A stretch of 64,000 bases of DNA from Ferruginibacter paludis (GCF_030409685.1 NZ_JAUFQJ010000013.1:62001-126000); one strand, 5' to 3'; positions 1 to 9,207 are shown, numbered from the stretch's first letter. Program-made: numbers and translations. The notes: a model not told the origin generated them from the letters alone.

Positions 1-2
1 GC

Positions 3-44
3 AAAATGAATGATGGCGCATTTGATGACGAAGCTCCCTTCTAA
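3..44 (+). CDS. possible C-terminal end of an upstream gene (cut by window edge)
   Basis: One forward frame is open from the left edge to a TAA at 42-44 and would encode the last 13 residues of a protein ending in an acidic tail, DDEAPF. The other two forward frames stop within the first 13 bases. Acidic tails ending in PF occur in single-stranded DNA-binding proteins, but this is far too little to name the gene, and an open frame this short can arise by chance. About 70 bases separate it from rsmE. Confidence 0.3.
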   Translation, partial: KMNDGAFDDEAPF

Positions 45-116
45 TGTAGATTTTTTGATGATAAGAGACAATAACATAAGTCAATAGGATAAAATATAGT
101 AACCCCGTCTTTGAAA

Positions 117-824
117 ATGGCACTTCCTTTTTTTTATACCGATTCAATTAAAACTGGTGCGATTCAGTTTGTTTTAGGCGAAGAAACATCCAAACATGCG
201 ATACAGGTTTTGCGGATGCAAGCAGGGGAACAATTACTGTTGACAGATGGGAAAGGGCATTTATTTACAACGGAGATAATTGACGATAACAGGAAGAAAT
301 GTGTAGTAAACGTGCTGTCTGAATCTGTGCAGACTGAACCCGTAAAAAAAATCACCATTGCTATTTCACTTGTAAAAAACAGTACACGGTTTGAATGGTT
401 TTTGGAGAAAGCCACAGAAATAGGCATCGCTGAAATTGTTCCTTTAATCTGCAGCCGCACAGAAAAGCAACACTTCAGGCACGACCGGATGAAGAATATC
501 CTGATCAGTGCTATGTTGCAATCGCAGCAAACCTGGCTGCCCAAATTAAATGAACCGACTCCTTTTGCTGAAGCTGTTCATCATCCCGCCCAACAAAAAT
601 ATATAGCCCATTGTGAAGAGGAAACTTTGAAACAACAACTTGTTCAAACGTTATCAGCTGCCGCAACGAAAAGCATTATATTAATTGGTCCTGAAGGAGA
701 TTTTACAAAAGATGAAATCGCAGCTGCAATAGAAAATCACTTTATACCAGTGGCATTGGGCAACACAAGGCTAAGAACGGAAACTGCCGGCGTTGTAGCA
801 GCTACAATACTTTGTAATTGTTAG
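117..824 (+). CDS. rsmE: 16S rRNA (uracil-1498-N3)-methyltransferase RsmE
   Basis: RsmE methylates N3 of U1498 in 16S rRNA with S-adenosylmethionine. The protein has 235 residues, the usual family length, with the N-terminal PUA-like part (FFYTDSI..., HAIQVLRMQAGE) and the C-terminal SPOUT fold, shown by GPEGDF and LGNTRLRTETAG, the S-adenosylmethionine-binding knot. The open frame can start at a TTG at 111, but the ATG at 117 gives the usual MALPFFY start. It converges with the terC-like gene, leaving only 3 bases between the stop codons. No terminator is visible there. Confidence 0.93.
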   Translation: MALPFFYTDSIKTGAIQFVLGEETSKHAIQVLRMQAGEQLLLTDGKGHLFTTEIIDDNRKKCVVNVLSESVQTEPVKKITIAISLVKNSTRFEWFLEKATEIGIAEIVPLICSRTEKQHFRHDRMKNILISAMLQSQQTWLPKLNEPTPFAEAVHHPAQQKYIAHCEEETLKQQLVQTLSAAATKSIILIGPEGDFTKDEIAAAIENHFIPVALGNTRLRTETAGVVAATILCNC

Positions 825-827
825 TTT

Positions 828-1625
828 TCAACTTGCCTGGTCCGATTCATTCCGCTGTGTTAACTTAGGCTCATTTAATTCCACCACACGTCTTTTCTTC
901 TGTCTTTTCACCATAGAAATATTCAGTATTTCTACTAAAAAGGAAAATGCCATTCCAAAATAAATGTAGTTTTTCAAATGCAATTCTTCTGATTTAGCCG
1001 CATCCCAGCCTTCGATTACCAGCGATAATCCAATCATCACCAAAAAAGAAAGGGCAAGCATTTTAATGGAAGGATGTTTATGAATAAAAGCAGAAATTTT
1101 TGGGCTGAATAAAAACATAACAAACATGGCAATCACTACAGCCGCAATCATTATTTCAACGTGGTCAGCTGTACCTCCGGCGGTAATGATGCTGTCAAAT
1201 GAAAACACCATATCAATCAACATGATTTGAGCGACCGCTTTGCCAAGCGTTAGTGGTGGTTTATTTTGTGCTTCATAACTGTCATCTTCGCCTTCCAGTT
1301 TATGGTGAATTTCCATTACCGTTTTGTAGATTAAGAAGATACCACCAGCAAGCATTACAAGGCTTGCCAAATCAAAACCTTTGTTAAAAACAGTAAATAC
1401 AGGCTTGCCTTTTTGTGTGAGTAACCAACCCAGCGCCATCAATAATAAACTGCGTGTAATGATGCCCGTTATCATCCAAAACCGCCGGGCGGTTTTTTCT
1501 TTTTCCTGCGGCAAACGGTTAATAATAATGCTAACGAATATTACATTGTCTATGCCCAGCACAATTTCTAAAATAACCAAAACGAAAAAGCTGATAATAC
1601 TTTCCGATGTAAATAAATAGTCCAT
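828..1625 (-). CDS. TerC family integral membrane protein
   Basis: The protein has 265 residues and about seven hydrophobic segments. It carries the TerC family signatures LGIDNVIF near residue 24 and DMVFSFDSI near residue 138; their Asp residues in the membrane are thought to take part in metal ion (probably manganese) transport. A charged, poorly conserved tail follows residue 240. TerC relatives are named after tellurite resistance, but chromosomal members such as this one are usually tied to Mn efflux and metalation of exported proteins; the exact substrate cannot be read here. It lies 16 bases downstream of pyrD on the same strand, so it may share its transcript. Confidence 0.88.
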   Translation of the reverse strand: MDYLFTSESIISFFVLVILEIVLGIDNVIFVSIIINRLPQEKEKTARRFWMITGIITRSLLLMALGWLLTQKGKPVFTVFNKGFDLASLVMLAGGIFLIYKTVMEIHHKLEGEDDSYEAQNKPPLTLGKAVAQIMLIDMVFSFDSIITAGGTADHVEIMIAAVVIAMFVMFLFSPKISAFIHKHPSIKMLALSFLVMIGLSLVIEGWDAAKSEELHLKNYIYFGMAFSFLVEILNISMVKRQKKRRVVELNEPKLTQRNESDQAS

Positions 1626-1641
1626 AATTGAATTTAATGCC

Positions 1642-2688
1642 TTACTGCAAAGTTTTACAAATGTTGCTTACAATTTTCGGTCCTTCATAAATGAAGCCGG
1701 TCCAGACCTGCACCAGTGCGGCGCCCGCAGCCAGTTTTTCTTTTGCATCAGCGCCGGTGAAAATGCCGCCACTTGCAATAATGGGTATTTGCCCTTTAGT
1801 TTTTTCATGAAGATAAGTAACCAGTTGCGTACTGCGTTGTTTTAACGGCAGCCCGCTTAAACCACCGGCACCAATCGTATCCAAAACGCGTTTTGATGTA
1901 ACCAGATCCGAGCGGTCAATGGTAGTATTAGCTGCGACCAAACCATCCAGCTTTATATCCATCGCCAACGCAATTACATCATCCACCTGATTGGAATTTA
2001 AATCAGGTGCTATTTTTAATAAGATAGGTTTCGGGTTTTTTGTCAGAGCATTCAACCGCTGCAGGTTTTGCAAAATTTTTGCGAGTGCATCCTTTTCCTG
2101 TAATTCCCGCAGGCCGGGCGTATTAGGGCTGCTTACATTTACCACAAAATAGTCAACATGATCATGCAAGGCAGTAAAGCAAATTTCATAATCTTTCCAG
2201 GCATCTTCATTAGGCGTTATTTTATTTTTTCCAATGTTACCGCCAATGATCAACCTTGGGGAAGCGTTTTTTTGTCTTTTCGACCACTCCTGCAACCTCT
2301 CAGCTATTACTTTTACTCCATCATTATTAAAACCCATCCGGTTGATCAAAGCTTTGTCTTTTGGCAAACGGAACAATCTTGGTTTATCATTGCCGGCCTG
2401 GGGCAGTGGCGTTACTGTGCCTATTTCAACGAAGCCAAAACCCAATGCTTCCAGTTCCGCGAGGTACAATGCATTTTTGTCGAAGCCGGCACCCAGGCCA
2501 ACAGGGTTTTTAAAAGAAAGTTTTCCAAGCTGAAACTGTTGGTCTGCGAATGGCGGTGGGGTAAAAGTTTTGGCAATGATCTTCTTTATAAACCCAATTT
2601 TGCAAAGCGATTTAAAAACATGCATCGCGAAATAATGCACCTTTTCAGCATCAAATAGAAATAAAAAAGAGCGCAGTAATTTGTACAT
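1642..2688 (-). CDS. pyrD: dihydroorotate dehydrogenase (quinone), class 2
   Basis: The enzyme oxidises dihydroorotate to orotate, the fourth step of pyrimidine synthesis, passing electrons to menaquinone at the membrane. The 348-residue length and the N-terminal amphipathic helix (MYKLLRSFLFLFDAEKVHYF) mark the membrane-associated class 2. FMN and substrate motifs are visible: GAGFDKNA, NRMGFNNDG, NVSSPNTPGLRELQ with the class 2 catalytic Ser, ANTTI and ASGGIF. The open frame reaches a TTG at 2697, but that codon lies inside a -7 promoter box (2695-2702), so the ATG at 2688 is preferred. It is probably cotranscribed with the terC-like gene. Confidence 0.94.
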   Translation of the reverse strand: MYKLLRSFLFLFDAEKVHYFAMHVFKSLCKIGFIKKIIAKTFTPPPFADQQFQLGKLSFKNPVGLGAGFDKNALYLAELEALGFGFVEIGTVTPLPQAGNDKPRLFRLPKDKALINRMGFNNDGVKVIAERLQEWSKRQKNASPRLIIGGNIGKNKITPNEDAWKDYEICFTALHDHVDYFVVNVSSPNTPGLRELQEKDALAKILQNLQRLNALTKNPKPILLKIAPDLNSNQVDDVIALAMDIKLDGLVAANTTIDRSDLVTSKRVLDTIGAGGLSGLPLKQRSTQLVTYLHEKTKGQIPIIASGGIFTGADAKEKLAAGAALVQVWTGFIYEGPKIVSNICKTLQ

Positions 2689-2694
2689 ATTGCG

Positions 2695-2702
2695 CAAAAG
2701 TA
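2695..2702 (-). promoter_or_regulatory. -7 promoter box of pyrD
   Basis: TACTTTTG on the minus strand matches the Bacteroidota -7 consensus TAnnTTTG in all fixed positions. Six bases separate it from the ATG at 2688, so the transcript would have a leader of about two bases. No clear -33 TTTG is seen. It also decides the start codon of pyrD. Confidence 0.6.
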
Positions 2703-2741
2703 GGGCAGCGTTTTCAATTTTTCGTTTTCGTATAGAAATTA

Positions 2742-2749
2742 TAACTTTG
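2742..2749 (+). promoter_or_regulatory. -7 promoter box of the thiolase gene
   Basis: TAACTTTG matches TAnnTTTG completely. It lies about 100 bases before the preferred ATG at 2851 and 40 bases from the divergent pyrD box. T-rich sequence at 2711-2728 could supply a weak -33 element. Confidence 0.5.
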
Positions 2750-2850
2750 GTATATAAAGTTGCATAAACAACTATTTTCCTTCTTACCTGAAGGAGTTAA
2801 AGAATGCAGCCATATTGAACCATCTTTTAAAGCAGGACAAAATCCACATC

Positions 2851-4029
2851 ATGCAGGAAGCGTATATAATAGCAGGTTACAGAACAGCCATAACAAAAAG
2901 CAAAAAAGGCGGGTTTCGGTTTACACGGCCGGATGATCTTGCCATTGACGTTATAAAAGGATTGCTGGCAAGTGTGCCGCAACTGGATGTTAAAAGGGTA
3001 GACGATGTAATTGTGGGTAATGCGGTACCGGAGGCGGAGCAAGGCTTACAGGTTGGCAGAATGATTTCTGCAAAAGCGGTAGGCATTCATGCGCCTGGTA
3101 TAACCATTAACCGCTATTGCGCAAGTGGACTTGAAAGTATTGCGATGGCAACTGCGAAGATACGAACAGGCATGGCGGAATGTATCATCGCTGGCGGTGT
3201 TGAAAGTATGAGTATGGTGCCCACGGCAGGCTGGAAAACTTCACCTTCTTTTACCATTGCATCGGAGGAACCTGATTATTATTTAAGCATGGGTTTAACA
3301 GCAGAGGCCGTGGCTAAGGAATACAATGTTAGTCGCGAAGATCAGGATATGTTCAGTTACAACAGCCATTTAAAAGCAGGGAATGCTATAAAAAATGGTT
3401 TCTTTAAATCGGGTATTCTGCCGGTTAATGTGCCTGAAATTTACCTGGATGCAAAAGGAAAAAAGCAACAGAGAAATTTTACGGTGGATACGGATGAAGG
3501 CGTACGTGCAGATACTACGCCCGAAGGACTGGCAAAATTAAAACCTGCCTTTGCTGCTGGTGGTTGTGTTACCGCGGGCAATTCTTCCCAAACCAGCGAC
3601 GGTGCTGCATTTGTTATCGTAATGAGTGAAAGAATGATCAATGAATTGGGATTAAAGCCAATTGCCCGTTTGGTGAATTGTGCCAGTGCCGGCGTACATC
3701 CACGCATAATGGGTATTGGTCCTGTTGAAGCCATCCCGAAAGTATTACGGCAGGCTGGTATGAGCTTAAACGATATTGATTTAATTGAATTGAATGAAGC
3801 ATTCGCCTCACAATCGCTGGCTGTAATTCGTCAGCTGGAACTGGAACCGGAAAAAGTGAATATCAATGGCGGAGCAATCGCATTGGGACATCCGCTGGGA
3901 TGTACAGGTTGTAAATTGACCATTCAATTGTTTAACGATATGAAACGCCTGAATAAAAAATATGGCATTGTATCTGCCTGTGTTGGCGGAGGTCAGGGCA
4001 TTGCAGGTATTATAGAAAATATTGAGTAG
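2851..4029 (+). CDS. acetyl-CoA C-acyltransferase (thiolase)
   Basis: A 392-residue thiolase that either condenses two acyl-CoA units or cleaves 3-ketoacyl-CoA. All catalytic elements are present: the nucleophilic Cys in NRYCASGLES near residue 90, the LNEAFASQ loop, the His in GGAIALGHPLGCTG and the second Cys in SACVGGGQG near the C-terminus. The ATG at 2851 gives the normal thiolase start (MQEAYIIAGYRTA); the open frame extends upstream to a TTG at 2815. Sequence alone does not separate a degradative (FadA) from a biosynthetic (AtoB/PhaA) role, and no other beta-oxidation gene is adjacent. Confidence 0.9.
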   Translation: MQEAYIIAGYRTAITKSKKGGFRFTRPDDLAIDVIKGLLASVPQLDVKRVDDVIVGNAVPEAEQGLQVGRMISAKAVGIHAPGITINRYCASGLESIAMATAKIRTGMAECIIAGGVESMSMVPTAGWKTSPSFTIASEEPDYYLSMGLTAEAVAKEYNVSREDQDMFSYNSHLKAGNAIKNGFFKSGILPVNVPEIYLDAKGKKQQRNFTVDTDEGVRADTTPEGLAKLKPAFAAGGCVTAGNSSQTSDGAAFVIVMSERMINELGLKPIARLVNCASAGVHPRIMGIGPVEAIPKVLRQAGMSLNDIDLIELNEAFASQSLAVIRQLELEPEKVNINGGAIALGHPLGCTGCKLTIQLFNDMKRLNKKYGIVSACVGGGQGIAGIIENIE

Positions 4030-4128
4030 ATGTTTTTATAATGTTATTCACTGACGAAAGTTCCGGCCTTAAGCTGGAACTTTTTAAATTGTGGGAGAAT
4101 GATGTAAAACTGTTGCTCAGAAATGCCT

Positions 4129-4136
4129 TATATTTG
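4129..4136 (+). promoter_or_regulatory. -7 promoter box of the TonB-dependent receptor gene
   Basis: TATATTTG matches TAnnTTTG completely and lies 24 bases before the ATG at 4161. It supports that start over the in-frame upstream ATG at 4041, which would sit ahead of the promoter. Confidence 0.6.
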
Positions 4137-4160
4137 CAACGTTGTTACAATAAATACAGT

Positions 4161-6575
4161 ATGAAGTTATTTTCCCCCGTTTTAATAATCGCTTTTTTGT
4201 TTTGTTTTGGTACTTTATATGCAGGCGCCGGTAAAACTGCATTTGATCTGAAAGGTACATTTTATGGAAAAGTAACTGACGTCGTTACCAAAGCGCCCAT
4301 CCGGGGCGCCTCTGTTTATTTTACAGATGTAAAAGTGGGGACTTCAACTGATGCCGCAGGAAATTTTGTGTTTAAAAATTTGCCTGAAGGAAGGCATTTA
4401 ATTGAGGTGTCGCATGTGGGATATACCTCGGTGATAGAATATGTAGACATCTCTTCTGACACAAAAAAAGATTATGCGCTCAGCGAATCCATCGTAGAAA
4501 ACAATGCGGTAATTGTAACAGGAGTGGGTACATCTACCCAGTCAAAAAAAACACCGTTCCAGGTATCCGTAATGCATAAAGAAGAGCTGGCTCAGAGTTC
4601 ATCTACCAATATTATTGAAGCACTGGCTAAGAAGCCGGGCGTATCAACTTTGTCAACCGGCCCTTCGGTTTCAAAGCCTGTTATCCGTGGTTTAAGTTAT
4701 AACCGTGTCCTGACTATTAACGATGGGGTACGACAGGAAGGGCAGCAATGGGGAGATGAGCATGGAATTGAGATTGATGAAGCCAGTGTAAGCAGGGTAG
4801 AAATTTTGCGTGGGCCAGCCTCTTTAATTTATGGCAGCGATGCCACAGCTGGTGTAATCAATATCATCACCAATGTGCCTGTTGAAAATAACAGTATCAA
4901 GGCCAATCTTTTTTCCAATTATCAAACCAATAATAAATCACGCTCCTTCAATGGAAATGTCGCCGGCAATATAAAAGGTATTAACTGGAATTTATATGGC
5001 TCTAACGTCACAGCTGCTGATTATCAAAATAAATATGATGGCCGGGTTTTCAATTCCAAATTTAACGAGAAAAATTTTGGAGGTTACGCAGGATACAACG
5101 GCGGATGGGGTTACAGTCATTTACTGTTTAGCAATTTTAATTTAAAAACAGGATTAGTAGAAGGAGAGCGGGACAGCACAGGGTTTTTTGTTAAGCCAGT
5201 TGCCGGAGGTGGACAAGCAGTAGCGACAACAACAGACTTCAACAGTACTTCGCCTGAAATTCCTTATCAGCACATCCGCCATTTTAAAATAGCAACCGAT
5301 AATAATTTTAAACTGGGCAAGAATCGGCTGTTAATCAATGTTGGTTTTCAGCATAACCAGCGGGAAGAATTTGGCAATGTGGATGATCCTGCTGAGAAGG
5401 CTTTGTATTTTGATCTGAAAACAATTACCTACACGGTACGGTTGAACCTGGCTGATATGAATGGGTGGAAAACATCCTTCGGTATTAACGGAATGCGGCA
5501 GCAAAATACCAATAAAGGGCTTGAGCAACTGATACCTGATTATAATTTATTCGACATCGGCGGATATGTGTATACGCAAAAAACAATTAAAAAAGTTACC
5601 CTTAGTGGTGGTGTACGATATGATACAAGAAACCTGAATGTGAAAGAGTTAATGGATGGAAACACAGCTAAAGGAGCAGCCTTCAAAAAATCATTTGGCA
5701 ATTATTCGGGCAGTATTGGCACGGCCATACAATTAACGGATCAGTTAAATTTAAAAATTAACGCCGCACGTGGCTTCAGAGCTCCGAGTATTCCGGAGCT
5801 TGCAAGTAATGGCTCTCACGAAGGCACCATACGATATGAGTATGGCGATGTAAATTTGAAAAGTGAGATCAGTGCACAATTTGATGCCGGTCTGGAACTG
5901 AATACCAGGCACATTTCCTTCAGCCTGTCAGGCTTTTACAATAATTTCAGCAATTTTATTTTATATAGAAAATTACAGGCTGCAGGTGGTGGCGACAGCA
6001 CGTTGAACGTTGGCGGGGCTGATTTGACCGCTTTTAAATTCGATCAGCAAAAAGCAACGTTAAGTGGCCTGGAAGTTACAATGGATATTCATCCGCATCC
6101 GCTGGATTGGCTGCATATTGAAAACACTTTTTCGTATGTATCAGGCCGGTTGAAGGATCCCGTTGAAGGTGCCAAATATTTGCCCTTTATACCTGCTCCG
6201 AGGCTGATTACAGAAGTGAGAGGAAACTTTAAAAAAATAAGCAACACCGTGCATGATTTTTATGTAAAAATAGAAGCTGATAATACGTTCGCACAAAACA
6301 AAATCTTTTTTGCCTACAATACAGAAACTGCCACCCCGGGGTATACTATTTTAAATGCCGGCGTTGGCGCTGACTTTGTAAATAAAAACGGTACCGAACT
6401 TTTTAGTCTTAACATTAGCGGAAACAACCTGGGCAATGTTGCTTACCAAAATCATTTAAGCAGACTAAAATATGCGCCTGAAAACCTGGCTACCGGCAGA
6501 ATTGGTGTGTTTAATATGGGCCGTAATTTCAGCATCAAACTGAACATTCCGTTCAGTTATAAAATAAGTCAGTAA
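4161..6575 (+). CDS. TonB-dependent outer-membrane receptor
   Basis: An 804-residue receptor for active uptake across the outer membrane. In order: a signal peptide (MKLFSPVLIIAFLFCFGTLYA), a carboxypeptidase-regulatory-like beta-sandwich (about 30-110, FYGKVTDVVTKAPIRGASVY), a plug domain (about 125-240, with VIRGLSYNRVLTINDGVR and EILRGPASLIYGSDATAGVINI) and a 22-strand-type barrel ending in NMGRNFSIKLNIPF. There is no SusD partner and no STN domain, so it resembles metal-chelate or siderophore receptors rather than glycan importers. A conserved-looking plug stretch QQWGDEHGIEID is rich in acidic and His residues; a metal substrate is possible but unproven. The start follows from the signal peptide and the -7 box. 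Confidence 0.85.
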   Translation: MKLFSPVLIIAFLFCFGTLYAGAGKTAFDLKGTFYGKVTDVVTKAPIRGASVYFTDVKVGTSTDAAGNFVFKNLPEGRHLIEVSHVGYTSVIEYVDISSDTKKDYALSESIVENNAVIVTGVGTSTQSKKTPFQVSVMHKEELAQSSSTNIIEALAKKPGVSTLSTGPSVSKPVIRGLSYNRVLTINDGVRQEGQQWGDEHGIEIDEASVSRVEILRGPASLIYGSDATAGVINIITNVPVENNSIKANLFSNYQTNNKSRSFNGNVAGNIKGINWNLYGSNVTAADYQNKYDGRVFNSKFNEKNFGGYAGYNGGWGYSHLLFSNFNLKTGLVEGERDSTGFFVKPVAGGGQAVATTTDFNSTSPEIPYQHIRHFKIATDNNFKLGKNRLLINVGFQHNQREEFGNVDDPAEKALYFDLKTITYTVRLNLADMNGWKTSFGINGMRQQNTNKGLEQLIPDYNLFDIGGYVYTQKTIKKVTLSGGVRYDTRNLNVKELMDGNTAKGAAFKKSFGNYSGSIGTAIQLTDQLNLKINAARGFRAPSIPELASNGSHEGTIRYEYGDVNLKSEISAQFDAGLELNTRHISFSLSGFYNNFSNFILYRKLQAAGGGDSTLNVGGADLTAFKFDQQKATLSGLEVTMDIHPHPLDWLHIENTFSYVSGRLKDPVEGAKYLPFIPAPRLITEVRGNFKKISNTVHDFYVKIEADNTFAQNKIFFAYNTETATPGYTILNAGVGADFVNKNGTELFSLNISGNNLGNVAYQNHLSRLKYAPENLATGRIGVFNMGRNFSIKLNIPFSYKISQ

Positions 6576-6770
6576 TTACAGTTGCTATTCTGGCTTCCAG
6601 GCAGACAGTTTTTATGCTACCTTATAATTAAAGAGGTTTGCAACCTTTGTTGTAGAATCCTACCAATGCTTGCAGAATTAGAATAACCATCTGATAACAA
6701 TTGTTATTTATTTTTTTTGCCGAAACCCAACGATAGCAATTATCTTGCAATCTTCACAAATAAAATATCC

Positions 6771-7403
6771 ATGGTTTTACACAAAAAAATTACCCTTGTT
6801 TTTACCAGCTATCTTTTATGTATTACGATGGCTTTTGCCCAGAATTTCGACATTGATCTGCTAAAAAAAATCAACCTCCACGAAAGTACTTTTAAGAATA
6901 ATTATTTTAAGGCTACTGCACAAAGCGTGTTTGTTTTCAACATTGCAGCACCTGCAGGCGTGTTTGCAGCGGGTTTAATCAATCATGATAAAAAAATGCA
7001 GAAAGATGCTGTTTATATGGCCGGAGGTTTTTTAGCTTCGGCAATTATTACGCAGGGAATGAAAAGAATTATCCAGCGAGACCGACCCTTTATTACTTAC
7101 AACTACATTATAAAAAGAGACGCTGGGGGAGGTTATTCCATGCCATCGGGGCACACTACTGCCGCGTTTTGTACGGCAACTTCTTTAAGTTTGCTTTTTC
7201 CAAAATGGTACGTAATTGCGCCTTGTTATTTGTATGCCGCTTCTGTAGGTTATGCTAGGATGTACCAGGGTGTTCATTATCCTACGGATGTACTGGTAGG
7301 GGCCATTGTGGGAAGCGGGACTGCGTGGCTCGCTTATAAAGCTGAAAAATGGATGACTAAGAAACATACTGATCACAAAACAACTGCTACAGTTTCGTTA
7401 TGA
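6771..7403 (+). CDS. PAP2 superfamily phosphatase (first of a pair)
   Basis: A 210-residue membrane-associated acid phosphatase of the type 2 phosphatidic acid phosphatase family; such enzymes hydrolyse lipid phosphates including undecaprenyl pyrophosphate. All three family motifs are intact: K-x6-RP (KRIIQRDRP, near residue 98), PSGH (near 125) and R-x5-H-x3-D (RMYQGVHYPTD, near 163-173). The N-terminus MVLHKKITLVFTSYLLCITMAFAQ is a signal peptide, and several hydrophobic segments follow. The ATG at 6771 begins the signal peptide; an upstream in-frame TTG at 6717 is unlikely. Its stop overlaps the start of the next PAP2 gene (ATGA), so the two are translationally coupled. Confidence 0.88.
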   Translation: MVLHKKITLVFTSYLLCITMAFAQNFDIDLLKKINLHESTFKNNYFKATAQSVFVFNIAAPAGVFAAGLINHDKKMQKDAVYMAGGFLASAIITQGMKRIIQRDRPFITYNYIIKRDAGGGYSMPSGHTTAAFCTATSLSLLFPKWYVIAPCYLYAASVGYARMYQGVHYPTDVLVGAIVGSGTAWLAYKAEKWMTKKHTDHKTTATVSL

Positions 7404-8329
7404 TAAAAAAGTGCATTATACTCCTCCTTATTACAAGTCCCTTTGCTACTTATGCGTTAAATGCATCAGACAGTCTGCCTGCGGTAAACAGTATCGCTCC
7501 CCTGCCGAAGCAAAGAATTTATCTTGAAAAAAATGGCGATTCATTCATTTGTAACAAACCTAAAACATTTGATTTTTTAAGCCATATTCCGGGCGATGCT
7601 GTTGGGTATGCAAAGCACTCTTTTCAAAAGCAAAATTTATACAAAGTAGGAATTGTAGCTGCTTCTTCCGCGTTGCTTATTATTTTTGATCAACAGATCA
7701 CCAATGGGGTGCAGCGCTTTGCCAGTCGTAATGGCATCAGTGCCAGCGAAGATTTTGATCCTATTGTCAGGGTTAAGTTATTCGGAAAAAATACCAACCT
7801 GGGTAAGATGCCCAGGAATGTAAACACAGCTTTTTATAATTTGGGGCAGGGCTCTTCTGTAGTGTTAATGGCTGCAGGATTTTTGGTGGCTGGTAAAATT
7901 AAAAATGATAACCGGGCATTGCAAACTGCCAGCCAGTTGGGCGAATCTTTTTTAACGCTTGGCGCAGGCACCCAGCTTATGAAGTATGCAACCGGCCGGG
8001 AAAATCCTTCTGCAGCAAGTATACCGGGCGGCAGGTGGCGGCCCTTTCCAAGACTAAGTGATTTTCAAAATGATAAAACAAAATTTGATGCATTCCCTTC
8101 GGGGCACCTGGCCACTTTTGTAAGTGCAATTACTATTATCTCTGAAAATTACCCTTTTGTAAAATGGATAAAGCCGGTTGGTTATACTATATCTGGATTG
8201 TTAAGTTTTGCGATGATGAACAACGGTGTACACTGGGCAGGCGATTTCCCGCTGGGCTTTGCATTGGGTTACGGTTTCGGCAAATTCATCACCAAAAAAA
8301 ATCATATCAAGGTTGTGACAGCCCTTTAG
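7400..8329 (+). CDS. PAP2 superfamily protein (second of a pair, motif 3 Arg missing)
   Basis: A 309-residue protein with a signal peptide (ending near TYALNAS) and a longer N-terminal part than its neighbour. Motif 1 appears as KYATGRENP and motif 2 as FPSGH near residue 232. Motif 3 reads MMNNGVHWAGD, where the Arg expected six residues before the catalytic His is Met. In characterised members that Arg binds the substrate phosphate, so activity may be reduced, altered or lost. The 4-base ATGA overlap with the upstream PAP2 gene suggests that the two products work together. Confidence 0.85.
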   Translation: MIKKCIILLLITSPFATYALNASDSLPAVNSIAPLPKQRIYLEKNGDSFICNKPKTFDFLSHIPGDAVGYAKHSFQKQNLYKVGIVAASSALLIIFDQQITNGVQRFASRNGISASEDFDPIVRVKLFGKNTNLGKMPRNVNTAFYNLGQGSSVVLMAAGFLVAGKIKNDNRALQTASQLGESFLTLGAGTQLMKYATGRENPSAASIPGGRWRPFPRLSDFQNDKTKFDAFPSGHLATFVSAITIISENYPFVKWIKPVGYTISGLLSFAMMNNGVHWAGDFPLGFALGYGFGKFITKKNHIKVVTAL

Positions 8330-8340
8330 GTTGAACTATT

Positions 8341-9207
8341 TTAAAACATGCTTCGCAAATAAAACATCCCCAACACCAGCGCACCCTGAAGCAAAAGGGT
8401 GCCATCCAAAATGCCATAGTGATAAAAGAAATTAGATTGAAGTTTCTTATTATTTAAAAACAAAAAAGTAGTGGCTGCAGAAAGGGAGAGAGGATATATA
8501 AGCCAGTTTGTGCCTGTAAATTTGTAATGCTGAACGATTACTACGAGGAACAAAAACAATAAGACGTTGGCTAAGATTAACGCCGGGGTTTTACCGATTA
8601 ATAGCGGAATGGTTTTTAAGCCCTGCCTGGCATCAGCCTTCATATCCCTTATATCAAAAGGTATTGTAATGGCAAATACAAAAAGAAATCGTTCCGCCAT
8701 CATCAGTAAAACATGTTCTTTGGAATACATTGTGGAACCCCGCATCACCGGTAATAAGATAGTTGTTGCTGCCCACACAAATGAAATTAAGAATATTTTT
8801 AAACAGGGAATTTCTCTTAGCCGGAAAAGACTTTTTTTGTTTTTATATACCGGCACAGAATAAAAAAATGTTATCAGTGCAATTGGGGCAAGTGTGATCA
8901 ACACTTTTATATCTGCATAAAAAACAGCCCATAAAAATCCAATTACGGAAGATGCTACGAGTATATAAAAAAGAACCAGATTTTTCCTCACCCAACGGTG
9001 CTTTACAGAATTCAATGCCTCTTTGTTGGTAAGTACGGTAATGAGCCGGTGGAGATTATAATCAAAAAGTGTAGAAAAAAAAATCAATACTAGATAGGGG
9101 TGAAATTGAGGCCGCATTCCAAGCTGTACCTGTGTTTCAAGCGTAAGCACCACTGCGGCAAGCGCAATAAAAATATTGGTATTGATCAGGAAATAAAACA
9201 GCCTCAA
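8341..9207 (-). CDS. UbiA-like prenyltransferase family membrane protein
   Basis: A 288-residue protein with about eight or nine hydrophobic segments. The second Asp-rich motif of UbiA prenyltransferases is clear (DIRDMKADARQGLKT, near 190). The first one, normally NDxxD, is degenerate (FDYNLHR, near 48-54). UbiA enzymes transfer isoprenyl chains to aromatic acceptors using Mg-bound diphosphate, so the weak first motif leaves the reaction open. No ATG exists before residue 31 in this frame, and an in-frame TAA precedes; the start is therefore probably the TTG at 9207 (MRLFYFLINTNIFIAL). It converges with the PAP2 pair. Confidence 0.75.
   Translation of the reverse strand: MRLFYFLINTNIFIALAAVVLTLETQVQLGMRPQFHPYLVLIFFSTLFDYNLHRLITVLTNKEALNSVKHRWVRKNLVLFYILVASSVIGFLWAVFYADIKVLITLAPIALITFFYSVPVYKNKKSLFRLREIPCLKIFLISFVWAATTILLPVMRGSTMYSKEHVLLMMAERFLFVFAITIPFDIRDMKADARQGLKTIPLLIGKTPALILANVLLFLFLVVIVQHYKFTGTNWLIYPLSLSAATTFLFLNNKKLQSNFFYHYGILDGTLLLQGALVLGMFYLRSMF

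Noticed and set aside
4041..4160. In-frame upstream extension of the TonB-dependent receptor
   Set aside because: It precedes a full -7 box at 4129-4136 and would place the signal peptide 40 residues inside the protein.
6628..6650. Small imperfect hairpin (GGTT/AACC) after the TonB-dependent receptor gene
   Set aside because: Stem short with a bulge and a three-base loop, no T-run; too weak to call a terminator.
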